Assembly (NCBI GenBank): GCA_965215765.1
Contig: OZ244118.1
Location: forward strand, 124,001-188,000
DNA from: G965212025 sp965215765
GTDB taxonomy: Bacteria; Pseudomonadota; Gammaproteobacteria; Poriferisulfidales; Oxydemutatoraceae
Reading direction: 5' to 3'
DNA length: 64,000 nucleotides
In this document: positions 26,277-35,003 of the stretch, in pieces
Position numbering within the stretch: position 1 is the stretch's first letter
How the letters are laid out: each line of letters begins with the position of its first letter
Program-made: the position numbers and the translations under genes
Notes under the pieces: model-generated
The model's input: only the letters and a program-made list of their open reading frames with translations
Databases searched by the model: none
Told to the model about the DNA's origin: nothing

Positions 26277-28124
26277 AAGTGGCTGTCAAGCCTGCCGACC
26301 GGTGCGCCGAAATACGTCGTTTTTTCCATATTTCACCGCCAAGTTACTCTTGGATCGGTGTGCAATTGCTCTCGCCTCCACTTTGGCTGTCTCGTGCCAT
26401 CCATGAAGGAATTACCTCGCACGAGTGGAACCAAGAAACCTCGTCCCTGATTGGCGGAGTGTCGTTGACCCATCATTCCTGAAAGTGGCTGTCAAGCCTG
26501 AAGATTGGTGCGCCGAAATACGTCGTTTTTTCCATATTTCACCGCCAAGTCGCTCTTGGATCGGTGTGCAATTGCTCTCGTCTCTACTTTGGCTGTCTCG
26601 TGCCATCCATGAAGGGCTTGCCTCGCACGAGTGGAACCAAGAAACCCCGGCCCTGATTGGTGGAGTGCCGTTGACCCATCATTCCTGAAAGCAGGTGTCA
26701 CACCTGCCGACCGGTGCGCCGAAACACGTCGTTTTTTCCATATTTCACCGCCAGGTCACTCTTGGCTCGGTGTGCAATTGCTCTCGTCTCTACTTTGGCT
26801 GTCTCGTGCCATCCATGAAGGAATTGCCTCGCACGAGTGGAACCAAGAAACCTCGTCCCTGATTGGCGGAGTGCCGTTGACCCATCATTCCTGAAAGTGG
26901 CTGTCAAGCCTGAAGATTGGTGCGTCGAAATACGTCGTTTTTTCCGTGTTTCACCGCCAGGTCACTCTTGCCGGCTTGCAATTGCTCTCTCCTCCACTTT
27001 GGCTGTCTCGTGCCATCCATGAAGGGCTTGCCGCGCACGAGCGGAACCAAGAAGCCTTGTCCCTGATTGGTGGAGTGCCGTTGACCCATCATTCCTGAAA
27101 GCAGGTGTCAAGCATGAAGATTGGTGCGCCGAAATACGTCGTTTTTTCCATATTTCACCGCCAGGTCACTCTTGCCGGCTTGCAATTGCTCTCGCCTCCA
27201 CTTTGGCTGTCTCGTGCCATCCATGAAGGAATTGCCGCGCACGAGCGGGACCAAGAAACCTCGTCCCTGATTGGCGGAGCGCCGTTGTCCCGTCATTCCT
27301 GAAAGTGGCTGTCAAGCCTGCCGACCGGCGCACCGAAATACGTCGTTTTTTCCATATTTCACCGCTAGGTCACTCTTGCCGGCTTGCAATTGCTCTCGCC
27401 TCCACTTTGGCTGTCTCGTGCCATCCATGAAGGAATTACCTCGCACGAGTGGAAACAAGAAACCCCGTCCCTGATTGGCGGAGTGTCGTTGACCCGTCAT
27501 TCCTGAAAGTGGCTGTCAAGCCTGAAGATTGGTGCGCCGAAATACGTCGTTTTTTCCATATTTCACCGCCAAGTCACTCTTGCCGGCTTGCAATTGCTCT
27601 CGCCTCCACTTTGGCTGTCTCGTGCCATCCATGAAGGAATTGCCGCGCACGAGCAGGACCAAGAAACCCCGTCCCTGATTGGCGGAGTGTCGTTGACCCA
27701 TCATTCCAGAAAGTGGCTGTCAAGCCTGAAGATTGGTGCGCCGAAACACGTCGTTTTTTCCATATTTCACCGCCAAGTCACTCTTGCCGGCTTGCAATTG
27801 CTCTCGCCTCCACTTTGGCTGTCTCGTGACATCCATGAAGGAATTGCCTCGCACGAGCGGAACCAAGAAACCCCGTCCCTGATTGGCGGAGTGTCGTTGA
27901 CCCATCATTCCAGAAAGTGGCTGTCAAGCCTGAAGATTGGTGCGCCGAAACACGTCGTTTTTTCCATGTTTCACCGCCAGGTCACTCTTGCCGGCTTGCA
28001 ATTGCTCTCGCCTCCACTTTGGCTGTCTCGTGCCATCCATGAAGGGCTTACCACGCACGAGCGGGACCAAGAAACCCCGTCCCTGATTGGCGGAGTGCCG
28101 TTGACCCATCATTCCTGAAAGTGA
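26277..28124. repeat. Nine-unit tandem array of about 204-206 bp between divergent genes
   Basis: Nine head-to-tail units, located by the motif TACGTCG (or CACGTCG) at 26313, 26519, 26725, 26931, 27135, 27339, 27543, 27747 and 27951. The first three spacings are 206 bp and the remaining five 204 bp, a 2-bp change in the segment before CTTGCAATTGCTCTC. Units differ at scattered sites. Each holds an inverted repeat CTCGTGC...GCACGAG with a ~21-nt loop (for example 26391-26425). Because 204 is divisible by three, some frames run through several units: on the plus strand two of the unit-ending TGA codons have become AGA, joining about 2.5 units into a 176-codon frame. Short ~62-codon frames also open on the minus strand. 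I see no match to neighbouring genes and no sign of coding. Confidence 0.9.
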
Positions 28125-28191
28125 CTTTTTTGTTGTTTTCTTTGTTTTTAGTGCCCATTTTGCAAGTGAATTGCATTAGAATCACGACTTT

Positions 28192-28629
28192 ATGAAAATC
28201 CTTCTCATTCACGGACCCAACCTGAATCTCTTGGGCAGACGCGAGCCAGAAGTCTATGGCAACGAAACACTTCCCCAAATTAATGCGCGCTTGCAAAAGC
28301 TCGCAAAAAGGCTGGATGTGGTGCTGACAGACTTTCAGTCCAACCACGAAGGGAAACTCATTGATCGCTTGCACACGTGCATGGATGACGGCACGGATTG
28401 TGTCATCATCAATCCGGGTGCGCTGACACATACGAGTATCGCCCTGAGGGATGCTCTTTTGGCAATCAACATACCCTTTGTTGAAGTGCATTTGTCAAAC
28501 GTCTTTGCGCGTGAAAAATTTCGCGGAAATTCATTTCTGTCCGGAGTCGCAAGTGGCGTTATTTCGGGTTTTGGCGTGCTTGGCTACGAATTTGCCCTAC
28601 GCGCGGCCACAAGCCTGGGAGACTCTTGA
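28192..28629 (+). CDS. aroQ: 3-dehydroquinate dehydratase, type II
   Basis: Third step of the shikimate pathway, converting 3-dehydroquinate to 3-dehydroshikimate. The N-terminal block G-P-N-L-N-L-L-G-R-R-E-P-E-V-Y-G holds the catalytic Arg and Tyr of the flexible lid. S-N-H-E-G follows at about 50, then I-I-N-P-G-A-L-T-H-T-S and P-F-V-E-V-H-L-S-N with the catalytic His. Length 145 is typical. Its stop overlaps the accB start by one base (TGATG), so aroQ, accB and accC form one operon, a common arrangement. Confidence 0.96.
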   Translation: MKILLIHGPNLNLLGRREPEVYGNETLPQINARLQKLAKRLDVVLTDFQSNHEGKLIDRLHTCMDDGTDCVIINPGALTHTSIALRDALLAINIPFVEVHLSNVFAREKFRGNSFLSGVASGVISGFGVLGYEFALRAATSLGDS

Positions 28630-29123
28630 TGGACTTTAAAACGATCAAACGACTGGTGAAGCTCGTTAACTCTTCAGGTATTGCCGAAATTGAAGTCCGC
28701 GAGGACACGCAGACGATTCGCGTCCGTCGCACCTTTGAGCAGACCGGGCAGGCACAGCAGTATTTCACGCAAGGCACGGAAGTCACGGAAGCCAAAGGGG
28801 CTGCAAGCCCTCTGCCGGCCAGCACAGAAGCGAGCTCCGGAACCCATGAAGCCTTTGCCGAGGAACCGGAGCAGCCGCCCGACTCCGTTGCCGTCAAAGC
28901 TCCCATGGTGGGTACTTTCTATATTTCGCCTTCTCCGGATGCCCAACCCTTTGCCAAAACCGGTCAACAAGTGAACAAAGGAGACACCCTGTGCATTGTC
29001 GAGGCCATGAAAACCATGAATGAAATTCCTGCGCCCAAGGATGGCGTCGTCATAAGCATTCTGGCGAACAACTCCACTGGCGTGGAATATGGACAGACTT
29101 TGATGATCCTCGACACGTCATAG
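28629..29123 (+). CDS. accB: Biotin carboxyl carrier protein of acetyl-CoA carboxylase
   Basis: Carries biotin between the carboxylase and carboxyltransferase halves of acetyl-CoA carboxylase, the first step of fatty-acid synthesis. The N-terminal ~35 residues (M-D-F-K-T-I-K-R-L-V) form the conserved self-association region, a Pro/Ala/Glu-rich linker spans about 40-85, and the biotinyl domain follows with P-M-V-G-T-F-Y and the biotin site E-A-M-K-T-M-N-E-I (Lys128). The usual motif is A-M-K-M or A-M-K-L; here Thr follows the Lys, a minor change. I start at the ATG at 28629, not the TTG one codon earlier. Confidence 0.96.
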   Translation: MDFKTIKRLVKLVNSSGIAEIEVREDTQTIRVRRTFEQTGQAQQYFTQGTEVTEAKGAASPLPASTEASSGTHEAFAEEPEQPPDSVAVKAPMVGTFYISPSPDAQPFAKTGQQVNKGDTLCIVEAMKTMNEIPAPKDGVVISILANNSTGVEYGQTLMILDTS

Positions 29124-29156
29124 CGGGTCTTTTTCTTCTCCATATCTCACTAGCGC

Positions 29157-30506
29157 GTGTTTGACAAAATTGTCATTGCCAACCGTGGGGAGATTGCGCT
29201 TCGTATCCTCAGAGCCTGCCGCGAACTGGGAGTGAAAGTGGTTGCCGCCCACTCCCAGGTAGATGTCGATCTCATGCACGTGAAGCTGGCCAACGAAACC
29301 GTCTGCATTGGCCCCGCCTCACCCGCCAAGAGCTATTTAAATATTCCATCTATCGTCAGCGCAGCCGAAGTTACAGACGCCATGGCCATTCACCCTGGCT
29401 ACGGTTTTCTCGCGGAGAATGCGGCTTTTGCCGAGCAGGTGGAAAAAAGCGGCTTTGTCTTCGTCGGTCCCAAACCCGAAACCATCCGCTGTATGGGAAA
29501 CAAGATCGAAGCGCGTAACATCATGATCAAGGCCGGGGTCAAATGTATCCCGGGGACTACATCCGGGCTCGGTGACAGCATCAAAACCAATATTGAGGTC
29601 GCCCAGGAACTCGGCTATCCGCTCATTATTAAAGCAGCCGCAGGGGGGGGAGGACGCGGGATGCGGGTGGTACACACAGAAGGAGCTTTGTCAAACGCAT
29701 TGTCGTTGACGCGTTCGGAAGCGGAGGCGGCCTTTGGCAGTGGCGAAATCTACCTGGAGAAATTCCTTGGCAACCCTCGCCATATTGAATTTCAAGTCAT
29801 GGCAGACCGTTACGGCAACGTTATTCATCTGGGAGAAAGAGACTGCTCTTTACAACGCCGTCATCAAAAGGTGATCGAAGAATGCCCGGCTCCCGGCATT
29901 AGCCAAAAGCAGCGCCAGAAAATGGGAGAGCTGGTAATCAAAGCGTGTCGCGCAATCGACTATGTCGGAGTGGGAACTTTCGAATTTCTTTACGAAGACG
30001 GGGTGTTCTATTTCATGGAAATGAATACCCGCATACAGGTTGAACACCCTGTCACCGAAATGGTGACGGGTATCGACATTGTCAAAGAGCAATTGCGTAT
30101 CGCCGCCGGGGAAAGACTTGGCATTAAACAAAAAGAGGTCTGCATGTATGGACATGCGCTGGAGTGCCGCATCAATGCGGAAAGCCCGACTACTTTTACG
30201 CCTTCTCCCGGAACCATCAAGGAGTTTCACGCTCCAGGAGGACCTGGCATCAGAGTTGATTCCCATATTTATGGAAGCTATACAGTCCCGCCGCATTACG
30301 ACTCTCTGATTGGCAAGCTCATCGCCCATGGTGACAATCGCACGACCGCCATCAACCGAATGCGTGGCGCACTGGATGAAATTTACGTCAATGGCATTGA
30401 AACCAATATTCAATTACACCGCGAGATCATCACCGACGCAGCTTTCGACAAGGGCAGTTTGAGCATTCACTACCTGGAAAGAAAATTGGCACAACAACAC
30501 CATTGA
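29157..30506 (+). CDS. accC: Acetyl-CoA carboxylase, biotin carboxylase subunit
   Basis: ATP-dependent carboxylation of biotin on AccB. The start is a GTG at 29157 giving M-F-D-K-I-V-I-A-N-R-G-E-I-A, the normal N-terminus. The Gly-rich ATP-grasp loop A-A-A-G-G-G-G-R-G-M is at about 160-170, E-M-N-T-R-I-Q-V-E-H with the catalytic Arg lies near 288-297, and E-R-D-C-S-L-Q-R-R-H-Q-K is present. Length 449 matches E. coli AccC. It lies 33 bp behind accB. The prmA and dusB genes often found downstream are absent; a DUF3426 gene follows. Confidence 0.97.
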   Translation: MFDKIVIANRGEIALRILRACRELGVKVVAAHSQVDVDLMHVKLANETVCIGPASPAKSYLNIPSIVSAAEVTDAMAIHPGYGFLAENAAFAEQVEKSGFVFVGPKPETIRCMGNKIEARNIMIKAGVKCIPGTTSGLGDSIKTNIEVAQELGYPLIIKAAAGGGGRGMRVVHTEGALSNALSLTRSEAEAAFGSGEIYLEKFLGNPRHIEFQVMADRYGNVIHLGERDCSLQRRHQKVIEECPAPGISQKQRQKMGELVIKACRAIDYVGVGTFEFLYEDGVFYFMEMNTRIQVEHPVTEMVTGIDIVKEQLRIAAGERLGIKQKEVCMYGHALECRINAESPTTFTPSPGTIKEFHAPGGPGIRVDSHIYGSYTVPPHYDSLIGKLIAHGDNRTTAINRMRGALDEIYVNGIETNIQLHREIITDAAFDKGSLSIHYLERKLAQQHH

Positions 30507-30587
30507 ATATTTACAAGAGATTTTGCTTTCGTTGCTTCGTCTCCCCGGGGGAGACGACGTGAACTCCTTCCAGCCTTTTTCCCGTCC

Positions 30588-31112
30588 ATGAAACGCGTTT
30601 TCAGGCACGGTCTTACTTCTGTATTGCTTGCGGTCGCTGCGTCTCTGGCGATGCTGGCTGCCTGGCTTCTCCCCCCAACCACAAAAGCGCTCCATGAATC
30701 ACCATGGTTTGAGACGCTTTGCGAACGAATCTCTTGCCCGCCTGTTGCTGGCGCTGACACGGCTCACTCTTTTGTGCAAATAGAAAAATTGCGCATGATT
30801 GCCCGGAGCGAGGAAATGTCACTCATCGCGAGCCTGGTCAATCTGCACGATAAAAAACAACCGTTTCCGGTTCTGGATGTGCAGTTGTTCTCTGCCGAAA
30901 ACAAATTACAAAAACGCTTCTGGATTGACCCAGCCCTTTATTTGCAAACAAAAGAGGGGAACGACGGAATGCTGCCTGGTGAGGAATACCCGGTGCTTGC
31001 CACAGTTCCCCACAGTGACGATGCAATATTCTGGTACAAGGTTCTTACCAAAAAGGGGTTTCCTTCTCTACGAGCCCCCGTTGACGACACACAAAAGAAG
31101 GCACTGCCGTGA
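30588..31112 (+). CDS. DUF3426-family membrane protein, N-terminally short
   Basis: Protein of unknown function with one N-terminal membrane segment (about 9-30) and a periplasmic DUF3426-like domain: W-F-E-T-L-C-E-R-I-S-C-P with the Cys pair, then P-F-P-V-L-D-V-Q-L-F and the R-F-W-I-D-P-A-L-Y-L block. Typical relatives are longer and carry an N-terminal zinc ribbon plus a low-complexity linker before the membrane segment; that part is missing here (174 residues). In gammaproteobacteria this gene usually sits between prmA or dusB and fis, which fits the position. It overlaps fis by 4 bp. Confidence 0.65.
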   Translation: MKRVFRHGLTSVLLAVAASLAMLAAWLLPPTTKALHESPWFETLCERISCPPVAGADTAHSFVQIEKLRMIARSEEMSLIASLVNLHDKKQPFPVLDVQLFSAENKLQKRFWIDPALYLQTKEGNDGMLPGEEYPVLATVPHSDDAIFWYKVLTKKGFPSLRAPVDDTQKKALP

Positions 31113-31435
31113 CCCAGGCCAAGAAAAAATCATCCTCAAAGCCAAAGCAAAAAAAAACAGAGGTAACCCGCCTTTGCGCTGGATTTAATGAAGCTCTGGA
31201 GGCAACTTTATCCTTTTATTTCGAGACAATGGACGCGCAATCCGAGGCACGTCTGCACTCCTTGATCACGATAAAAGTTGAGCGCACGCTGTTCACGTAC
31301 GTGCTGAAGAAAACAGGCTACAACTTGAGTAAAGCCGCCACCATCCTCGGGATGAGTCGAAGTACCTTAAGCAGCCGCCTGAAAAAGTACAAAATCAGCG
31401 TACAGTCACTTCAGAATAAATCGCAAAGCACGTAG
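31109..31435 (+). CDS. fis: DNA-binding protein Fis
   Basis: Nucleoid-associated protein that bends DNA and regulates rRNA and many growth-phase genes. The C-terminal helix-turn-helix N-L-S-K-A-A-T-I-L-G-M-S-R-S-T-L-S-S-R-L is typical, preceded by the dimerisation helices starting near residue 40. The first ~18 residues are Lys/Ser-rich and extend beyond E. coli Fis (98 residues against 108 here). It starts with GTG overlapping the stop of the DUF3426 gene. It is convergent with dsbA. Confidence 0.92.
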   Translation: MTQAKKKSSSKPKQKKTEVTRLCAGFNEALEATLSFYFETMDAQSEARLHSLITIKVERTLFTYVLKKTGYNLSKAATILGMSRSTLSSRLKKYKISVQSLQNKSQST

Positions 31436-31440
31436 CGCGC

Positions 31441-31453
31441 GCCACAGCGTGGC
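31441..31453. terminator. Possible terminator hairpin between fis and dsbA
   Basis: GCCAC-AGC-GTGGC lies just after fis, followed by G-rich then pyrimidine-rich sequence (TTTCTCTTTC). The two genes are convergent, so a terminator is expected here. The stem is short. Confidence 0.35.
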
Positions 31454-31487
31454 GGCAGTGGGGGGCGTTACCTCCCGCCTTTCTCTT

Positions 31488-32165
31488 TCAGTTCAGGTTT
31501 TCTTTGCGGACTTTTTCCGCCAATGCGTCGACAACGTCAAAAAATTCCTGGTGGCAGGAAGCAAGGGTGCCTGAGCAGTCCAGCATATTGGGCGCAGTCA
31601 TGTATTTTCCGCCGACTACGATCACCGGCACGCTCCGTAAGCGATAGCTTTTGGCGAGTCGTTGCGCTCTTCTGATTTCCAGATCAACCGTCTGTGATTT
31701 CATCGCAGACCTGAGCCGCTCACGCGGAATACCGTGCACAGAAAAATAATCGGCAATTTCTCCGGGCTTGCTCAGTTTCAAACGTTCTTTGTGGATGGCG
31801 TCAAAAAACTTCTGGTGAAAAGACTCGCCCTTTCCCAAGTCGCGTAAAGCGTAAAAGGCACGAGCATGGCTCTCCCAGTCCTTCCCGAGCACGGCGGGTG
31901 TCTGAACAAAAGTCACATAGTCCGGCTTTTTCGCACGCCAGCTCGTCACATGAGGTTCCAGCGTGTAGCAGTGAGGGCAGCCGTACCAAAAGAATTCCCT
32001 GACTTCAACTTTTCCTTTAGCCTCTCCTGAAAGCCCTTTCTCCTTCAGACGGACGTATTGCTCTCCCTCAACCAGCTTTTGCTGTTCGGCCGCACAAGCG
32101 GAAGAACACAGAAGCATGGTTGCCAAAAGCAAAAAGGCGGATCGTGAAAACAAACGATGCGCCAA
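31488..32165 (-). CDS. dsbA: Thiol:disulfide interchange protein DsbA
   Basis: Periplasmic oxidase that introduces disulfide bonds into exported proteins. A signal peptide (about 1-25, ending A-C-A-A) precedes the thioredoxin-fold domain with active site F-W-Y-G-C-P-H-C (Cys63 and Cys66) and the cis-Pro loop R-S-V-P-V. A second Cys pair near the C-terminus (L-D-C-S-G-T-L-A-S-C) is present as in many DsbA proteins. Length 225 is normal. It is 8 bp downstream of cytochrome c4, an arrangement common in gammaproteobacteria; the haem protein may depend on the same redox machinery. Confidence 0.92.
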   Translation of the reverse strand: MAHRLFSRSAFLLLATMLLCSSACAAEQQKLVEGEQYVRLKEKGLSGEAKGKVEVREFFWYGCPHCYTLEPHVTSWRAKKPDYVTFVQTPAVLGKDWESHARAFYALRDLGKGESFHQKFFDAIHKERLKLSKPGEIADYFSVHGIPRERLRSAMKSQTVDLEIRRAQRLAKSYRLRSVPVIVVGGKYMTAPNMLDCSGTLASCHQEFFDVVDALAEKVRKENLN

Positions 32166-32173
32166 GATTAAGA

Positions 32174-32788
32174 TTAGTGAAGCCCTTCTACGTACGAGGA
32201 AACGGCTTTTATTTCCTCATCGCTGAGATTTACCGCAATCCCGTTCATGATTTCCGAACCTCGGTAGGAGTAAATTGCGTCCCGGTACGCTTTTAATCGT
32301 ATTTCCACGTAGGCGGAATGCTGAAAGGACAGCCGGGGAAACTTGGCGGCTGGATTCCCGGCACCTGTGGGACCGTGACAGGAAAGGCATGCCGGGACTT
32401 CTGTGACGGCGTTGCCGCCTCTATATATTTCCCGACCAAGCGACACCAGTTCCTTTTTGGCGGCACCAGCTGACCTGGTTTGCGAGGCGTAGTAAGCTCC
32501 CAGATTTTCCATGTCCTGACCGCTCAACCCTTTCGCCATCGGGGTCATAAGCGGGTTATTACGTTCTCCCGACTTGAACAGCTTGAGTTGTTTGATGATG
32601 TAGTAGGAAGACAGTCCCGCCAGCTTGGGCCAGTCAGGATTGACGCTGTTTCCATCCGGCCCGTGGCAAGCCACGCAAACAGCCGCCTTGGCTTTTCCCG
32701 AAGCTATGTCAGCGTCAGCAAAGGCCAGCGAGCCAAAAGCCGTCAACAAAGCGACAACAGGGGGGAGATAAAATCGTGTAAAGGTCAT
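32174..32788 (-). CDS. Dihaem cytochrome c4
   Basis: Periplasmic two-haem electron carrier between the bc1 complex and terminal oxidases. A signal peptide (about 1-25, ending A-F-A-D) is followed by two similar cytochrome c domains with haem sites C-V-A-C-H (38-42) and C-L-S-C-H (134-138). The axial Met ligands are probably in N-P-L-M-T-P-M-A (about 80) and E-I-M-N-G-I-A (about 180). Length 204 fits the family. It leads the c4-dsbA pair. Confidence 0.92.
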   Translation of the reverse strand: MTFTRFYLPPVVALLTAFGSLAFADADIASGKAKAAVCVACHGPDGNSVNPDWPKLAGLSSYYIIKQLKLFKSGERNNPLMTPMAKGLSGQDMENLGAYYASQTRSAGAAKKELVSLGREIYRGGNAVTEVPACLSCHGPTGAGNPAAKFPRLSFQHSAYVEIRLKAYRDAIYSYRGSEIMNGIAVNLSDEEIKAVSSYVEGLH

Positions 32789-32926
32789 AAGCGCAGCATT
32801 CTATACGAAAATTTATAGTTTTTCACCACTTCAACCCGTCCTCTGCCGACAGGGAAGCACACGCCGGCACTGCCCCGGTCGCCCGAGCCGCCGATTCGCT
32901 TCTCAGGTCGCCATAAAAAGCGAATT

Positions 32927-33225
32927 TCACAGCACCTGTGGCAACTGCTGGCTAAACACGTCACCAGCCGATATAAGCTTGTTTTGTATAAATTTTTCAT
33001 CTCTGTCAGACTTGAACAGAAAGTGTTCATCAAGGTTATCCGGGTTGCAGCACCAGTAATCTATTTCTGCCAGCACCGCCACAAACATGATGTGCTGCAA
33101 CTGGCATTGATAGTACTCAGGGATGATTCCTTTACGCGCTTTTTGGTACGTCGCTTTGCCGGCCTTTATTTCTGCAGCGTAGTTCGACTGCGCGTTGAAG
33201 CCGTCCTGGCTAGTGCGCGCCAAGC
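32927..33225 (-). pseudogene. yqaJ 3' fragment fused behind the truncated xthA copy
   Basis: Encodes the C-terminal ~97 residues of the YqaJ-like exonuclease found intact at 34414-34998, including the E-I-K-A-G metal-binding block and Y-Y-Q-C-Q-L-Q-H-I-M. The upstream half is missing: at 33220-33225 (CCAAGC, shared by both parents) the sequence switches to xthA. It carries a few substitutions (for example Asp to Glu in G-I-I-P-E-Y-Y). It is a remnant of a segmental duplication. Confidence 0.8.
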
Positions 33226-33942
33226 CCTCGGCCCTGAATCAATCCAGCTTTTTTGACAATCACGCGCCAGGTTTTCTGAAGCGAGAAGCAGATCGATACG
33301 CAAGCCGGCGTTTCTCCGAAAGCTCCCCTGGCGATAGTCCCACCAGCTAAAAGACTGAACATCCGGATTGCGAAGACGAAAGACATCCTGGTAGCCCAAG
33401 TCAAGAAGCGATTGCAGGGCTGCGCGCTCTTCATCGCTGCACAGAATCCTGTTACGCCACACTTCGGGGTCGTGTACGTCCAGGTCGGCAGGAGCAACGT
33501 TGAAATCACCCAGCACGAGTACTCGCTCAAATCGGGCACTTTCTTTTTCCAGCAGTTGCTTCATCGCGCAAAACCATTCCATTTTGAAAGCAAACTGCTC
33601 GCTACCGAGCTCCGAACCATTGACGACATAAAAGTTCAAAACACGCACCCCCTCATACGTTGCCCTCAAAAATCGTTTTTGCGGCGTTTTCAGGCCTGGC
33701 AGCTCGTTTTCCACGTCTTCTGCTTTCTTTTTGCTGAATATTGCCACGCCGTTGTAGGTTTTCTGGCCGCTGTAGATGGCGTGATAGCCCATGGAAGCAA
33801 ACGCCTCAACCGGAAATTCGTGATCCTGCAGCTTGGTTTCTTGCACAGCCAGAACATCGACTTGGTTTTGTCCCAACCAATCCTGAATATGCGCGAGGCG
33901 AACCCGCAGCGAGTTCACGTTCCAAGTGGCAAAAGTCAGCAT
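33166..33942 (-). pseudogene. Truncated xthA duplicate lacking the catalytic C-terminus
   Basis: Residues 1-242 are almost identical to the intact XthA at 35004-35774, including the E-T-K-L-Q-D and G-D-F-N-V-A-P active-site blocks. At about codon 242 it runs into out-of-frame yqaJ sequence and ends with a short unrelated tail. It therefore lacks the S-D-H-V-P motif, whose His (and Asp) are essential for catalysis in exonuclease III enzymes. One substitution is visible in the body (Gly to Arg in F-L-G-A-T-Y). The start region matches the intact copy, so an inactive protein could still be made. Confidence 0.85.
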
Positions 33943-34033
33943 CGATAATGTTTTCGGGATGCCCGGGCGGGCAAGCCATTGAAGCGAATGACCCCGGGAA
34001 AGGGCCTCACGAAAAATGTCGGAAAAGCTCAGA

Positions 34034-34165
34034 CATGATTCCTTTACGCGCTTTTAGTACGTCGCTTTGCCGGCCTTTATTTCTACAGCGTAGTGCGACT
34101 GCGCGTTGAAGCCGTCCAGGCTGGCGCGCGCCCAAGCGAAAAAAGCATGTTCCAGGCACACCGGT
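34034..34165 (-). pseudogene. yqaJ internal fragment
   Basis: About 130 bp matching the middle of the yqaJ gene (around R-A-S-L-D-G-F-N-A to G-I-I-P-D), joined at 34034 directly to sequence copied from the gyrB stop-codon region. A TAG interrupts the frame near 34052. It marks another breakpoint of the duplication. Confidence 0.75.
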
Positions 34166-34440
34166 TCAACCTTTTTCTAATCCGTCCTCTGCCGACAGGG
34201 AAGCACACGCCGGCACTGCCCCGGTCGCCCGAGCCGCCGATTCGCTTCTCGGATCGCCATAAAAAGCGAATTTCACAGCACCTGTGGCAACTGCTGGCTA
34301 AACATGTCACCAGTCGATATAAGCTTGTTCTGCCGACAGGGAAGCACACGCCGGCACTGCCCCGGTCGCCCAAGCCGCTGATTCGCTTCTCAGATCGCCA
34401 TAAAAAGCGAATTTCACAGCACCTGTGGTAACTGCTGGCT
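34166..34440. repeat. Two further copies of the yqaJ-downstream intergenic sequence (~141-bp unit)
   Basis: The sequence beginning CTGCCGACAGGGAAGC and running through a stretch ending CCAGTCGATATAAGCTTGTT occurs at about 34189 and 34330. It matches the spacer between yqaJ and the cytochrome gene at about 32842-32980. Each copy includes a few codons of the yqaJ 3' end. These are small tandem copies inside the larger duplication. Confidence 0.8.
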
Positions 34441-34998
34441 AAACACGTCACCAGTCGGTATAAGCTTGTTTTGTATAAATTTTTCATCTCTGTCAACCTT
34501 GAACAGAAAGTGTTCATCAAGGTTATCCGGATTGCAGCACCAGTAATCTATTTCTGCCAGTGCCGCCACAAACATGATGTGCTGCAGCTGGCATTGATAG
34601 TAATCAGGGATGATTCCTTTACGCGCTTTTTGGTACGTCGCTTTGCCGGCCTTTATTTCTACAGCGTAGTGCGACTGCGCGTTGAAGCCGTCCAGGCTGG
34701 CGCGCGCCCAAGCGAAAAAAGCATGTTCCAGGCACACCGGTTCAACCGTTTTTCTGGTGCAACGCATGTACAAGTTCCTGGCCGCAGGCTCCAGTTGCTT
34801 TCCTCGCAACATTTTTATATTGGGTCGGCGCTCTGCTGCCCCCCATTTGCTGGCCATCACTTCACCGGGCTTGCCTATTCCCATCCCTAGCAAAGCTGCC
34901 ATATCAGAAGAACCAAAGCCTCCGCGCCGCCACGTATGCCACTCGGGGGTATCCTGCTCAAGCGCCAGGCGGTGATAGCTTTTTGGCAATTCTTTCAT
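34414..34998 (-). CDS. YqaJ-family (lambda-exonuclease-like) recombinase nuclease
   Basis: Putative PD-(D/E)XK exonuclease of the YqaJ/lambda Exo superfamily, which resects DNA 5'-3' for single-strand-annealing recombination in phages. The 194-residue chain has the N-terminal W-H-T-W-R-R-G-G-F-G-S-S-D block typical of YqaJ domains, R-G-K-Q-L-E-P-A-A, the metal-binding L-D-G-F-N-A with V-E-I-K-A-G, and the conserved Y-Y-Q-C-Q-L-Q-H-I-M. I start at the ATG at 34998, 5 bp after xthA. No annealing protein or other phage gene is near; its partners are xthA and gyrB, so it looks like a domesticated copy. Parts of it are repeated to the left. Confidence 0.75.
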   Translation of the reverse strand: MKELPKSYHRLALEQDTPEWHTWRRGGFGSSDMAALLGMGIGKPGEVMASKWGAAERRPNIKMLRGKQLEPAARNLYMRCTRKTVEPVCLEHAFFAWARASLDGFNAQSHYAVEIKAGKATYQKARKGIIPDYYQCQLQHIMFVAALAEIDYWCCNPDNLDEHFLFKVDRDEKFIQNKLIPTGDVFSQQLPQVL

Positions 34999-35003
34999 GC
35001 GCG

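Noticed and set aside
27588..28118. A 176-residue protein in the 204-bp array
   Set aside because: The frame exists only because two unit-ending stop codons mutated; other units lack it and the composition looks non-coding.
26277..28124. CRISPR array
   Set aside because: The whole ~204-bp unit is repeated; there are no short repeats separated by unique spacers and no cas genes.
32785..33033. Minus-strand frame in the spacer upstream of the cytochrome gene
   Set aside because: It is an alternate frame of yqaJ 3' sequence and its spacer, repeated at 34083-34520.
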